From: Novipirellula caenicola
GTDB lineage: Bacteria; Planctomycetota; Planctomycetia; Pirellulales; Pirellulaceae
DNA: 64,000 nucleotides
Reading direction: 5' to 3'
Assembly (NCBI RefSeq): GCF_039545035.1
Contig: NZ_BAABRO010000005.1
Coordinates: forward strand, 62,001-126,000
Of the stretch, positions 35,835-44,525 are shown one piece after another (the stretch's first letter is position 1; every line of letters starts with the position of its first letter). The position numbers were made by a program, and so were the translations under genes. The notes under the pieces are model-generated. The model had not been told where the DNA came from. It ran no database searches and saw only the letters and a list, made by a program, of their open reading frames with translations.

Positions 35835-36861
35835 GCTGCAGTCCCGGAGTGATATCGAGATCAAAGGAAGCAAAATCGCCGCGTCGAATTTTTTCCAACG
35901 CAATCGCCCCCATCACTGCATTGTCGGTGCACAGATCCGGTGGGGCGATCGTCAATGCAAACTTATCTTGCTGGGCCGCGTTTTCGAATCGCTGACGTAA
36001 ATAGCGATTGGCCGCAACCCCGCCACCAATGATCAACTGCTTGCATTTGTACTGCTTCAGTGCTCGACGACACTTGCTAAGCAACACGTCGACTACGGCG
36101 GTTTCGAACGATGCACAGACGTCCGCTTTGACTTGATCGTCGATTTGCAGTTTTGCAAAATCCTGTTGCCCGGGACCGGTAATCGCATAACGCACCGCCG
36201 TCTTTAGCCCACTAAAACTGAAATCAAAATGCTTCTCATGAATCATCGAGCGGGGGAACGCATACGCATCTCGCTTGCCTTCGGCTGCCAATTTTGAAAC
36301 TTCGGGTCCCCCGGGGAAGCCCAGACTTAGCATCGCACCGACTTTGTCAAACGCTTCGCCTGCCGCGTCATCGATCGTGCCGCCGAGGTATTCCAAATCC
36401 AGCGGGCTGGTGCAGTAATACAAACTGGTATGCCCGCCGCTGACAATCAATCCCACGCAGGGATAGACCGACGATTCGTTCGACAATTGGTCATTTGACA
36501 ACTGGCACGCATACAGGTGAGCGTGCAAATGATTCAGCGACACCAGCGGTTTCTGCCAGGCAATTGCCAACGCTTTGGCAGCCACCACCCCCACCAACAG
36601 CGACCCGGCGAGCCCAGGCCGATCCGCGACTGCAATCGCAGTCAAATCGTCTGGCGACACCCCTGCTTGGCGAATCGCGGTGTCGATGACCGGCAAAATT
36701 CGCTCCAAATGAGCACGGGCGGCGACTTCGGGGACGACCCCGCGAAACTGCTCGTGAAGTGCTTCCTGAGTCGCGATGCATTGGCCTAGCACCACGCAAT
36801 CGTCGCTGATCACAGCCGCAGCGGTCTCGTCACATGTCGATTCGATCGTCAAAATAGGCAA
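35824..36861 (-). CDS. tsaD: tRNA N6-threonylcarbamoyladenosine transferase (TsaD)
   Basis: Kae1/TsaD-family ATPase that, with TsaB and TsaE, transfers threonylcarbamoyl to A37 of ANN-decoding tRNAs. It shows TIESTCDETAAAVISDD, the metal-binding HLHAHLYACQ, IVSGGHTSLYY, the GGTIDDAAGEAFDKVG stretch, FSFSGLKTA and IGGGVAANRYLR. No ATG or GTG start exists near the conserved N-terminus. TTG 36861 gives PILTIEST directly after Met, as in other TsaD proteins; TTG 36939 would add 26 residues. The stop overlaps the mqnB start. tsaD diverges from rpmA. Confidence 0.92.
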   Translation of the reverse strand: MPILTIESTCDETAAAVISDDCVVLGQCIATQEALHEQFRGVVPEVAARAHLERILPVIDTAIRQAGVSPDDLTAIAVADRPGLAGSLLVGVVAAKALAIAWQKPLVSLNHLHAHLYACQLSNDQLSNESSVYPCVGLIVSGGHTSLYYCTSPLDLEYLGGTIDDAAGEAFDKVGAMLSLGFPGGPEVSKLAAEGKRDAYAFPRSMIHEKHFDFSFSGLKTAVRYAITGPGQQDFAKLQIDDQVKADVCASFETAVVDVLLSKCRRALKQYKCKQLIIGGGVAANRYLRQRFENAAQQDKFALTIAPPDLCTDNAVMGAIALEKIRRGDFASFDLDITPGLQRGF

Positions 36862-37068
36862 AATAGAGTCCGCCAGAAAAACCCGTCCGAAGAGGGGCAA
36901 CGAGAGTGGTTTTGCGACAAACAAGCGTTCCAGCCGCAATTGTCCGCATAAAAAGAAACTTAAATCCTAAAACTAGCTTGAATCCAGCGGTAGGCCTGCC
37001 TTGATCGATTGGCGGCAGGTTGCTACATTTCGTGGCTCAAAACACGCTAAAACCCCCAGGTGGTACTG

Positions 37069-37314
37069 ATGGCACATAAGAAAGGGCAGGGCTCCAGCCG
37101 AAACGGTCGCGATTCGAACGCTCAGCGACGTGGAGTCAAGAAGTTTGGTGGCGAAGCCGTCCGCGCAGGCAATATCCTCGTTCGCCAAGTTGGCACCAAG
37201 TTCCACGCTGGAAAAGGTGTCGGCCAAGGCAAGGATTACACCCTGTTCGCATTGGTCGACGGCAAGGTCATGTTTGACCGTGAAGGCCGCCGTATCAATA
37301 TCGTTACCGAGTAA
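37069..37314 (+). CDS. rpmA: 50S ribosomal protein L27
   Basis: An 81-residue large-subunit protein near the peptidyl-transferase centre. The sequence is canonical: [20 protein letters not shown] at the N-terminus, then [39 protein letters not shown] and [14 protein letters not shown] 37069 follows AGGTGG at a good distance. No N-terminal cleavable extension is present. It stands alone: neither rplU (L21) nor obg, its usual neighbours, is adjacent, and a strong intrinsic terminator follows about 100 bp downstream. Confidence 0.97.
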   Translation: MAHKKGQGSSRNGRDSNAQRRGVKKFGGEAVRAGNILVRQVGTKFHAGKGVGQGKDYTLFALVDGKVMFDREGRRINIVTE

Positions 37315-37417
37315 AGTCAAAATCGAGTCACCCCGTGCCCCGATCCCTACGTGAAGACTCGTAGGCAGTGGCCGCTTGATTGACCGTAGACGCCTGCGCG
37401 CAGGCACCATGAAACGA

Positions 37418-37456
37418 ACCCGAGGCAAATGCGTCCGTCGCTGCCTTGGGTTTTTT
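37418..37456 (+). terminator. Intrinsic terminator after rpmA
   Basis: ACCCGAGGCA (37418-37427) pairs with TGCCTTGGGT (37442-37451), ten pairs with one G-U, and a TTTTT run follows directly. A second perfect palindrome, GCCTGCGCGCAGGC, lies 25 bp upstream near 37392. Confidence 0.8.
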
Positions 37457-37516
37457 CGTGCGCCGACGCTGTCGCAGGGGGCGAACATCGTGACAGGCGT
37501 GTTGACGCCGTTCCGC

Positions 37517-37522
37517 TATAAT
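37517..37522 (+). promoter_or_regulatory. Candidate -10 box (TATAAT) for the hypothetical gene pair
   Basis: A consensus TATAAT stands 60 bp after the rpmA terminator and 110 bp before the preferred start at 37633. No convincing -35 hexamer lies at 16-18 bp. If it is used, transcription starts near 37530, which argues against the GTG 37531 as start unless the message is leaderless. Confidence 0.4.
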
Positions 37523-37632
37523 AAAGCAACGTGTTTCGTCGCTTGCCTCCGCTAACCGCAAAAACCCAGAACGCAGCGGCACCCCCAAAATCGCGCTCGA
37601 TCTTTCACCGGGCCAATCTCCCGACGGAGCCA

Positions 37633-38874
37633 ATGGCGATGACATCCGACCGATCGAGAACAGGCCCGTCGCCAACGAAACCGCTGGGCAAGCCAATGTC
37701 GACCAAGCCAACGTCGACCACACCAACATCGACCCGCGTGGCAGTATCGCTCGCGGCGATCGCGGCATGCATCGTCGGCATCGCCACGTTCAATGTGACG
37801 AGGACGCCACAGGTCGAGCCGCCCGCTCACCACGAATTCGATGTCATCGTCCCAAAGGTTCTCGAGCCTTCCCGCGATGTGGTCCGCGCCGCGTTCTTTG
37901 ATCGCGAGGTCGAACCCGAGATCGCCAAGACCGACCGATTGAATCGGGACGCGGCCGATCGCTGCATCCAGCGAATCGGACTGCTAATCCGCCGCTACCA
38001 TCGCGGAGTCACCCCGTTTGTCAACGATTTAACCAGCATCTCGACTCGCTTGGGAATCGTCAAACGAATGCCGGGTGATTGGTGGCGAGAAGACAATCGC
38101 ATCCAAAGCTATGTTGCAGAAAAGTTCGAGAAGCATCTTTTCTCGGAACAGGACCTGACAGACGACATTGCCGCGATCCTCGACGATTTTCGCAAAGAGA
38201 TCGATGCCAATCAAAAAAGCATGCTCGTCAACGTGCACGCGTCGCTTGCAGTAGCGGACCTTCCCGAAGTCCGACTCGATCAATACGAAACGTTCTACGA
38301 ATCGATCTCACATCGGTTGCAATCGTTCTCTGCCGAGCAGGGGGCGACGAGTGTGTACAACGCGATCGTGGTGATTTTGATTAGCGAAGCCGGCAGCTAT
38401 GCGGCCACGACCATCGTGGCTGGTCTGCTGACGCGTTTTACCGCATCCGCTGCCGTCGGCGCTGCTGCGGGTGCGGGAACCACCGCCGGTGCGGCGGCCA
38501 CCGGAGCCGGTGGCGGAAGTTTTGTCGGGCCGGTCGGAACCGTCGTCGGGCTGGGCGTTGGATTGGCCGTCGGGCTGATCATCGATTGGTGGATGACTGA
38601 AAAATTCGAGAGCAAAGTCAGTGAGCAACTGCACGATTATCTCGACATGCTCGAAGCCACCTTGATCGACGGAGCGCCGCGTGATCGCAATTCCCAATCG
38701 CTTGCGACGCAGCCAAGCCAACCGGCCGCTTCACGCGGACTTGGTTCGATCGACAACGCCAGCGGGTTAAAGGCAACGTTGCCGCTTGTGTGCGACCAAT
38801 TAGTCAACGCTTACCGTGACCAATTCTTTACCAAAATCGTTTCTCCAGGTGCAACCGATGACAACGCTCATTAA
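37633..38874 (+). CDS. Membrane protein with glycine-zipper hairpin, unknown function (gene A of pair)
   Basis: Not recognised. 413 residues. A transmembrane helix at about 36-58 (VAVSLAAIAACIVGIATF) is followed by a charged helical domain of about 170 residues outside or inside the membrane. A Gly/Ala-rich segment at about 255-320 (TASAAVGAAAGAGTTAGAAA and VGPVGTVVGLGVGLAVGLII) has the GxxxG spacing of glycine-zipper membrane hairpins. WWMTEKFESKVSEQLHDYL follows, then a soluble tail. Start: ATG 37633 or 37639 (GGAG just upstream); the frame is open from GTG 37531. The next gene begins 17 bp before this one ends, so the two are cotranscribed and coupled. Confidence 0.7.
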   Translation: MAMTSDRSRTGPSPTKPLGKPMSTKPTSTTPTSTRVAVSLAAIAACIVGIATFNVTRTPQVEPPAHHEFDVIVPKVLEPSRDVVRAAFFDREVEPEIAKTDRLNRDAADRCIQRIGLLIRRYHRGVTPFVNDLTSISTRLGIVKRMPGDWWREDNRIQSYVAEKFEKHLFSEQDLTDDIAAILDDFRKEIDANQKSMLVNVHASLAVADLPEVRLDQYETFYESISHRLQSFSAEQGATSVYNAIVVILISEAGSYAATTIVAGLLTRFTASAAVGAAAGAGTTAGAAATGAGGGSFVGPVGTVVGLGVGLAVGLIIDWWMTEKFESKVSEQLHDYLDMLEATLIDGAPRDRNSQSLATQPSQPAASRGLGSIDNASGLKATLPLVCDQLVNAYRDQFFTKIVSPGATDDNAH

Positions 38875-39898
38875 CGCCTCACGCTTTCGCGTTTGCCTCT
38901 ATTCATTAGCAGCGTTGTCGATCCTATCTTTGGTGGGCATGGGCCGCGACGCGGCGGGTCAGCAAATCACCGCAAACGCAATCCCCACCTCGGTCGTCAA
39001 AGCCATCGTCAAGTACTTTGGCAAAGAAGGGGCCGAACAAGCGACCGAGTTCCTTGCCAAGAATGTTAGCAAGGAGGTGATGGAACGCGTCGCAACGACC
39101 GCGGCTCGCGAAGGGGGCGAAGAAGCGGTGGAGCAGGTCGCTCGGCTGACCGCCAAACATGGCCCCGAAGTCCTGATGGCGCTCGACAACAGCACGGCGG
39201 TGCTGCCCGTCATGAAGGCACTCGAAGAACTGCCGGCATCACAGGTTCGCGTGGCGTTGGGCAAATTGGCGGCGGGCGAGTCGGGCAAAGCCCTCAGCAC
39301 CGCGGTCACTCGCTATGGCGTGAAAACGCTCGAAACGGAACTCAAACACCCTGGCGCCGGGCTGGTGCTCTTAAAACATTTTGGCGACGACGGAGCCGAA
39401 TTGGCCAGCAAAATGACGAGCGACCAAGCGATCGTGATTGCACGACATGCCGACGAAATCGCAGCGTTGCCCGCGGCGCAACGGACCGGTGTGCTATCGC
39501 TGATCCGCAAGGATACCGAGAAAGTTGTCGCGTTTGCGGGACGTTTTATCGAAGCAAACCCAGGCAAATCGTTGTTCACGGTCGCCACCACGACAATCAT
39601 CTTAGCCGAACCCGAACGGATTCTCGGGGGCGACGAGGTCGTCTTTGATGCCGACGGGAACCCGATCGTGGTCTCCAAGGCTGGCATCGTCGGCCGATCG
39701 ATTGAATCAACCGGCAAGGCAGCCGAACACATCTCTAACAACTTTCTGCAACCGCTGTTCTACGCCGCACTCGCCTTCGCAGGCACGTTTGCCGCGTTGT
39801 GGATCATGCTAAAGCTGTGGCACACTCACAAACGAGAAAAGCAGCTGACCGAACAAGCGATGCTGAAAAATCTGCCTTCCGAAGACCAGGCTTCCTAA
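38858..39898 (+). CDS. Exported helical protein with C-terminal membrane anchor, unknown function (gene B of pair)
   Basis: Not recognised. 346 residues. The signal peptide is about 1-34 (LAALSILSLVGMGRDAAG, then QQ). The mature part to about residue 240 is Ala/Glu/Lys-rich and helical, with loosely repeated KEGAEQATEFLAKNV / REGGEEAVEQVARLT / ELPASQVRVALGKLA units. A predicted membrane helix lies near the C-terminus (LFYAALAFAGTFAALWIML), followed by a basic cytoplasmic tail (KLWHTHKREK). It overlaps gene A by 17 bp. The topology suggests a periplasmic domain tethered to the inner membrane beside the glycine-zipper protein of gene A. Confidence 0.7.
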   Translation: MTTLINASRFRVCLYSLAALSILSLVGMGRDAAGQQITANAIPTSVVKAIVKYFGKEGAEQATEFLAKNVSKEVMERVATTAAREGGEEAVEQVARLTAKHGPEVLMALDNSTAVLPVMKALEELPASQVRVALGKLAAGESGKALSTAVTRYGVKTLETELKHPGAGLVLLKHFGDDGAELASKMTSDQAIVIARHADEIAALPAAQRTGVLSLIRKDTEKVVAFAGRFIEANPGKSLFTVATTTIILAEPERILGGDEVVFDADGNPIVVSKAGIVGRSIESTGKAAEHISNNFLQPLFYAALAFAGTFAALWIMLKLWHTHKREKQLTEQAMLKNLPSEDQAS

Positions 39899-39997
39899 TC
39901 GCCCCAATCGATTGCATCGGGCATCGACCCTCCGCTGCGTTGCCGACAAACAATCCCGAGTCCATGTGATTCCGAGCCCACTGGAATGACGCCGGAG

Positions 39998-41434
39998 TCA
40001 CGCAAACAGTTCCGAGATGACGGTGCCTTCGACATCGGTCAATCGAAAATCTCGGCCGCCGTATCGATAGGTCAATCGTTGGTGATCGATCCCCAACAGA
40101 TGCAACACCGTGGCATGGAAGTCGTGGATATGGACCTTTTGCTCGGCTGCGTAAAAGCCAAACTCGTCCGATTGACCGTAACTAAACCCTCGCTTCACTC
40201 CGCCACCCGCCATCCAGTAGGTAAACGCGTGCGGATTGTGGTCGCGACCGTTGTTGCCTTGCGCCGTCGGCGTTCGCCCAAACTCGGCCCCCCAAATCAC
40301 AAGCGTATCCTCGAGCAATCCACGTTGTTTCAGATCGGCAAGCAGCGCTGCGATCGGCTGATCCACCTCGGCCGCCAATTCGGTGTGCTTTTCTTTTAAT
40401 TGGCTGTGTTGATCCCAGTAGTTATGCGTGACTTGGACAAACCGCACCCCCGATTCTGATAACCGGCGAGCCAATAAACATTGACGCCCAAAGTTATCGG
40501 TCGGACCGCCATTGATCCCGTACTCGGCAAACGTCGTCGCGGTTTCTCGGGAAAGCTCCATCAGCGAGGGCGTTTCCATCTGCATGCGAAAAGCCAGCTC
40601 GAACGATTCCAGCCTCGCCGCCAACTGAGCATCCAAGCCTTCGGGACCCGCGTTGGCAGCGTCCAACTTGTGCAGCAAATCGAGCTGCAGCTGTTGCAGC
40701 TTTGGCGTGGTCGCAGTAGCGCTGGCAAGGTTTTCGATCTTGGCGTTCTTCATCGGGGCCCGCGTCGATCCGATCCGAGTGGCTTGATGGATCGGAGGCA
40801 AAAAGGCCGAGCCAAAATTACGCACTCCGCCATGTCCCAAAGTCGGATTGATCGTAATAAAGCTTGGCAAGTTCTCGTTTTCAGATCCCAAACCATAGCT
40901 GATCCATGACCCCATACTGGGTCGAACAAAGGTGTCCGAACCGGTATGCACCTTCAACATCGCCCCGCCATGGGCTTCATTGGATCCATGCATCGATTTA
41001 ACGAAGGTCAAATCGTCGACGTGTTTTGCAACGTGAGGGAACAGATCACTGACCCATGCACCGGATTGCCCGTACTGGCGAAATGCCCAGGGACTCTTAA
41101 GCAAATTGCCTGTCTTGGCGAATTGGATCCGCGGCTTATCAAACGGCAGCGGCTTGCCATCGTGTTTGGCGAGCTGCGGTTTGTAATCAAACGTATCGAG
41201 ATGCGACGGGCCACCATGCATGAACAAGAAGATGACACGCTTGGCTCGCGGCGGAAAATGTGGCAATCCCGCATCCGAATCCGCTCGCGACGTGGCAGCG
41301 TTGGCCAGATTGCCCGACATCATCTCGGCCATGGCAATGCCGCCTAAACCGATCGATCCTTTGATCCAATCGCGACGGTGAGCCCAAGCCCCATTTCGAC
41401 CACACGCATTACCGTGCTTGGATTCAATCGACAT
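39998..41434 (-). CDS. DUF1501 protein (Tat-exported)
   Basis: A 478-residue sulfatase-fold protein of the DUF1501 family, abundant in planctomycetes and nearly always encoded next to a PSD1 cytochrome gene. The N-terminus has a twin-arginine signal (HRRDWIKGSIGLGGIAMAEM). The domain shows VIFLFMHGGPSHLDTFDYKP, MHGSNEAHGGAMLKVHTG, VIWGAEFGRTP and GRDHNPHAFTYWMAGGGV. Its biochemical role is not established. ATG 41434 is chosen because it overlaps the end of the upstream PSD1 gene by 11 bp; the open frame upstream of it lies in the PSD1 gene. Confidence 0.92.
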   Translation of the reverse strand: MSIESKHGNACGRNGAWAHRRDWIKGSIGLGGIAMAEMMSGNLANAATSRADSDAGLPHFPPRAKRVIFLFMHGGPSHLDTFDYKPQLAKHDGKPLPFDKPRIQFAKTGNLLKSPWAFRQYGQSGAWVSDLFPHVAKHVDDLTFVKSMHGSNEAHGGAMLKVHTGSDTFVRPSMGSWISYGLGSENENLPSFITINPTLGHGGVRNFGSAFLPPIHQATRIGSTRAPMKNAKIENLASATATTPKLQQLQLDLLHKLDAANAGPEGLDAQLAARLESFELAFRMQMETPSLMELSRETATTFAEYGINGGPTDNFGRQCLLARRLSESGVRFVQVTHNYWDQHSQLKEKHTELAAEVDQPIAALLADLKQRGLLEDTLVIWGAEFGRTPTAQGNNGRDHNPHAFTYWMAGGGVKRGFSYGQSDEFGFYAAEQKVHIHDFHATVLHLLGIDHQRLTYRYGGRDFRLTDVEGTVISELFA

Positions 41435-43859
41435 AACTAAACAAACTCCCCGCAATGAGTGTACGGCACAGTCCCGACCAAGCTTCCTGCGGACTCGCCT
41501 GTGCGGGAAGTCGCTGTGCGGCATCTACGATAAATTCCCGGCAAAGCGTGATGTCGGTCTCGGTGGGCGGACGGCCATACAGCGTCATCCACAAATGGGT
41601 GATTCGCTCCTCATCGTCGTTGTGGTCCAACATCGATGCACTTAGCCGCTCGGCTTGTTGATGGACCAGCTTGCTGTTGAGTAGGAACAGGGCCTGGTTG
41701 GGCACCGTGGTAACGGGACGCTGTTCGATATGGTTGGCGGTTTCGACGTAATCAAAAGTTGAAAACAGATCCAACAGCGCCGCTCGATTGATCAGCAAAT
41801 AAACCGATCTCCGAGGGGCATCCGCATCAACCGGGCTGCCCCCAAACGTGCGATCCAACGAGTCGCCAGCGATGTGAATCGCATCACGCAGCGGCTCAAC
41901 CTCCAATCGCCGGCGATTCTGGTGCGAGAGGTACTCATTTTCAGGGTCGTCTTCGGAATAGTCCGCAAGGTCGCTCCGCATTTGGTAGGTACTGCTGAGC
42001 ATGATCGTGCGATGCATTCGCTTAAGCGACCAACCATCATCGACCAATCGTCGCGCCAGCCAATCCAACAAATCTTGATGCAGCGGAGCTTCACTTTGCA
42101 AACCAAAATTCGAAGGGGACCGCATCAACGGCTGTCCGAAATGCCACATCCACAATCGATTGGCCATCACACGTCCGGTCAGCGGATGATCGGCCGAAGT
42201 CAGCCAGCGAGCCAAGTTCAAACGCCCACTTTCGTCGTCGGCAATCGTGTCGAACCCGACGACGCTTTGCAGCCGCTGCGGCACTCCGCGAGGCACCGGC
42301 GTATCGCCTTTGCTGAGATGATTCCCACGGATGTGCACCGCCAATGACGTCGGCGTTCCTTCTTCGACCGCCATCGCGATGTCGTACGCGGGCATCGCTT
42401 TCTCAACATCGGCTAACGATTTCCGGGCTGTGGCGAGCTGCTTCTTTGTCGTTTCGGGGTATTGATCTTCAGGCTTGTCGGGCAACGTTTCTGATTTCAA
42501 TTGATCCAGTAACGCTTTGTTGGCGTCGGCAACGATCTTCTCGACCGCAGCTCGGCTGCGATCAACCTTCTTCTGGTGTTCGCTCCGCTGTTTGTCGATC
42601 TCGGTCGATGGTAGATCCCGCTCCATCCATTTCGAAACAAACTTTTCATGCAGCATGGTGCGAGTGCTCGCAAAGATGCCTGCCAACGCGTAGTAATCTT
42701 CGGTCGAAATCGGATCAAATTTGTGATCGTGACAACGAGCACACGCAACGGTCATCCCCAACATCGTGCGAGTGACACAATCGATCTGTTCATCGACAAT
42801 GTCGATCCGCATTTTCTCTTTATCTTGCTCGGCCAACATCTTGGGACCGATCACCAGCATCCCGGTTGCAGTGATCCGCTGACGGTTGAGTTGCTCGTCG
42901 CCCGAGGGCAACAAGTCACCGGCAAGTTGGTGAATGATAAATTCATCAAGCGGCTGATCTTCATTGAGCCGATCAAAAACCCAATCGCGATAACGCCAAG
43001 CATGAGGCATTTTGTGATTTTCATCGGCGCCATTGGTGTCAGCGTAGCGAACAAGGTCCAACCAGTGTCGTCCCCACCGCTGGCCATAATGGGGCGATGC
43101 CAGCAAGCGGTCCACGACTCGTGCAAAACTTTGTGGCGAGTCGTCGGCAAGGAAAGCGTCGATCTCACTCTGACTCGGCGGCAAGCCGATCAGATCAAAC
43201 GTCGCCCGACGAAGCAGCGTATACTTGTCGGCCTTGGCGGCTGGACGCCAACCTTTCTCGTTGAGTTTCGCCAGCACAAAGGCGTCGATCGGGTTGCGAA
43301 CCCAATCTCGATCATCTTGACGGATTTCTTCCTGCGGCACCTCGGGTGCAACCAAGCGTTGGAACGCCCAATGATCGCGAGCGGCAACGGGATCGATTCC
43401 ATGACGCGGGGCAGCGACAGCCTGCGTGCGAGGATCAACCGCTCCTCGTTCAACCCACGTGACAAAATCGTCAATGACGGATTGCGGCAACTGCTGCTTC
43501 GGTGGCATTTCAAAGTCGTCGTACTGAAGTGCCGAAACCAACAAACTCTCTGAAACATCCCCCGGCACTACGGCGGGGCCGCTATCGCCCCCAACCCGGG
43601 TCGCCTCACGACTGTCCAACAACAAACCGCCTTGAACAATCGCTGCGTCGCTTGAATGACACGAATAACAATGTTCGACCAGCACCGGGCGAATGCGATT
43701 CTCGAAGAAATCAATCTCGGACTGCGGTACGGACTCCGCTGGTTCTGCTAACGCGACAGATGGCAACAGAACTATTGGCCCTACGATTGTCAGACCGATC
43801 AGCAATACAGACATGCGACCGAGCGGCAACGGCTGAGGAGCACCGTTAAACATTGGCAT
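41424..43859 (-). CDS. PSD1/DUF1549/DUF1553 planctomycete cytochrome-like protein
   Basis: An 811-residue exported protein. A signal peptide (about 16-38) precedes a cytochrome c-like domain with the heme-binding motif CYSCH at residues 64-68 (PSCyt1). DUF1549 (PSCyt2) follows at about 150-370 (PIDAFVLAKLNEKGWRPA, RHWLDLVRYADTNG, RCHDHKFDPIS). DUF1553 (PSD1) is near the C-terminus (LTGRVMANRLWMWHFGQPL, VPNQALFLLNS). Such pairs with DUF1501 are a planctomycete hallmark; degradation of complex carbohydrate has been proposed. ATG 43859 is preferred, with a second ATG two codons on. Translation of DUF1501 is coupled to this gene. Confidence 0.92.
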   Translation of the reverse strand: MPMFNGAPQPLPLGRMSVLLIGLTIVGPIVLLPSVALAEPAESVPQSEIDFFENRIRPVLVEHCYSCHSSDAAIVQGGLLLDSREATRVGGDSGPAVVPGDVSESLLVSALQYDDFEMPPKQQLPQSVIDDFVTWVERGAVDPRTQAVAAPRHGIDPVAARDHWAFQRLVAPEVPQEEIRQDDRDWVRNPIDAFVLAKLNEKGWRPAAKADKYTLLRRATFDLIGLPPSQSEIDAFLADDSPQSFARVVDRLLASPHYGQRWGRHWLDLVRYADTNGADENHKMPHAWRYRDWVFDRLNEDQPLDEFIIHQLAGDLLPSGDEQLNRQRITATGMLVIGPKMLAEQDKEKMRIDIVDEQIDCVTRTMLGMTVACARCHDHKFDPISTEDYYALAGIFASTRTMLHEKFVSKWMERDLPSTEIDKQRSEHQKKVDRSRAAVEKIVADANKALLDQLKSETLPDKPEDQYPETTKKQLATARKSLADVEKAMPAYDIAMAVEEGTPTSLAVHIRGNHLSKGDTPVPRGVPQRLQSVVGFDTIADDESGRLNLARWLTSADHPLTGRVMANRLWMWHFGQPLMRSPSNFGLQSEAPLHQDLLDWLARRLVDDGWSLKRMHRTIMLSSTYQMRSDLADYSEDDPENEYLSHQNRRRLEVEPLRDAIHIAGDSLDRTFGGSPVDADAPRRSVYLLINRAALLDLFSTFDYVETANHIEQRPVTTVPNQALFLLNSKLVHQQAERLSASMLDHNDDEERITHLWMTLYGRPPTETDITLCREFIVDAAQRLPAQASPQEAWSGLCRTLIAGSLFSYVD

Positions 43860-44351
43860 GGCAATCGACTGGGGGGGAAGGAAGGGTAACGGAGGCGGGA
43901 CTCGTATTGTAAACGCACCGTGATGGCGGATGCAAAGCATTCATTCCTTGTTTCCGCGAGAACCAGGCGACGGGATCATTTGTATTCAATCCCCCAAAGA
44001 TCTTGTGAAAACATCCACATTCGCCTTTTCGCACCAACGTTCGCTTTCACGTATGAACTTGGTAAAAATCGCGAATCCGCCTGCCATAAGCGCTCAAGTT
44101 ATCGGAAAAGCGAACATCTTTGCCCTGAGTTGCGCCTGTTGGAGCCTGCCATGCCCCCCAAATAACTCAAACAAGAAATCCAGCACATTGACGCGATAAA
44201 AACGACCATCTAGGGGACAATGAACACCACTGCGTCGCACGGGTGGTTAAAAAACACCCCGCTGAGTTTTCTCGACTTGAAACCGCCATTGCCCCCCACT
44301 CTACTGGTAAACGTGATATTACATTTACTACTTTACGAAAGGAGCAGAAAG
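43860..44351. other. Divergent intergenic region with imperfect palindrome
   Basis: About 490 bp, A+T-richer than its surroundings, between the divergent PSD1 and zinc-ribbon genes. GTAAACGT-GATATT-ACATTTAC (about 44308-44329) is an imperfect operator-like palindrome 20-40 bp before the zinc-ribbon start. TTGACG near 44188 could be a -35 box but no good -10 follows. Open frames here show no coding character. Confidence 0.35.
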
Positions 44352-44507
44352 ATGGCCGATTTTGGTAAACAATGCCCGCGATGCAAAAGCACCATGTTTC
44401 GCGTGCCACGCCATTGGCTGGAACGCGTCTTTTGTTCTGCTGCCTACCGCTGCAACCGATGCCGAAAACGACGGCGGTTGGCAATCGTGATCCATACGTT
44501 GCTTTAA
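44352..44507 (+). CDS. Small zinc-ribbon protein
   Basis: A 51-residue basic protein with two Cys pairs, CPRC near residue 8 and CNRC near residue 36, spaced for a zinc ribbon. The C-terminus is very basic (RKRRRLA), so nucleic-acid or ribosome contact is possible. The start is firm: AAAGGAG lies at the proper distance before ATG 44352. The frame is open back to ATG 44220, but that part has no Cys pattern and a poor start context. The PQQ-like gene begins 19 bp after its stop, suggesting an operon. Confidence 0.65.
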   Translation: MADFGKQCPRCKSTMFRVPRHWLERVFCSAAYRCNRCRKRRRLAIVIHTLL

Positions 44508-44525
44508 AGTCAATCGTTACAATGG

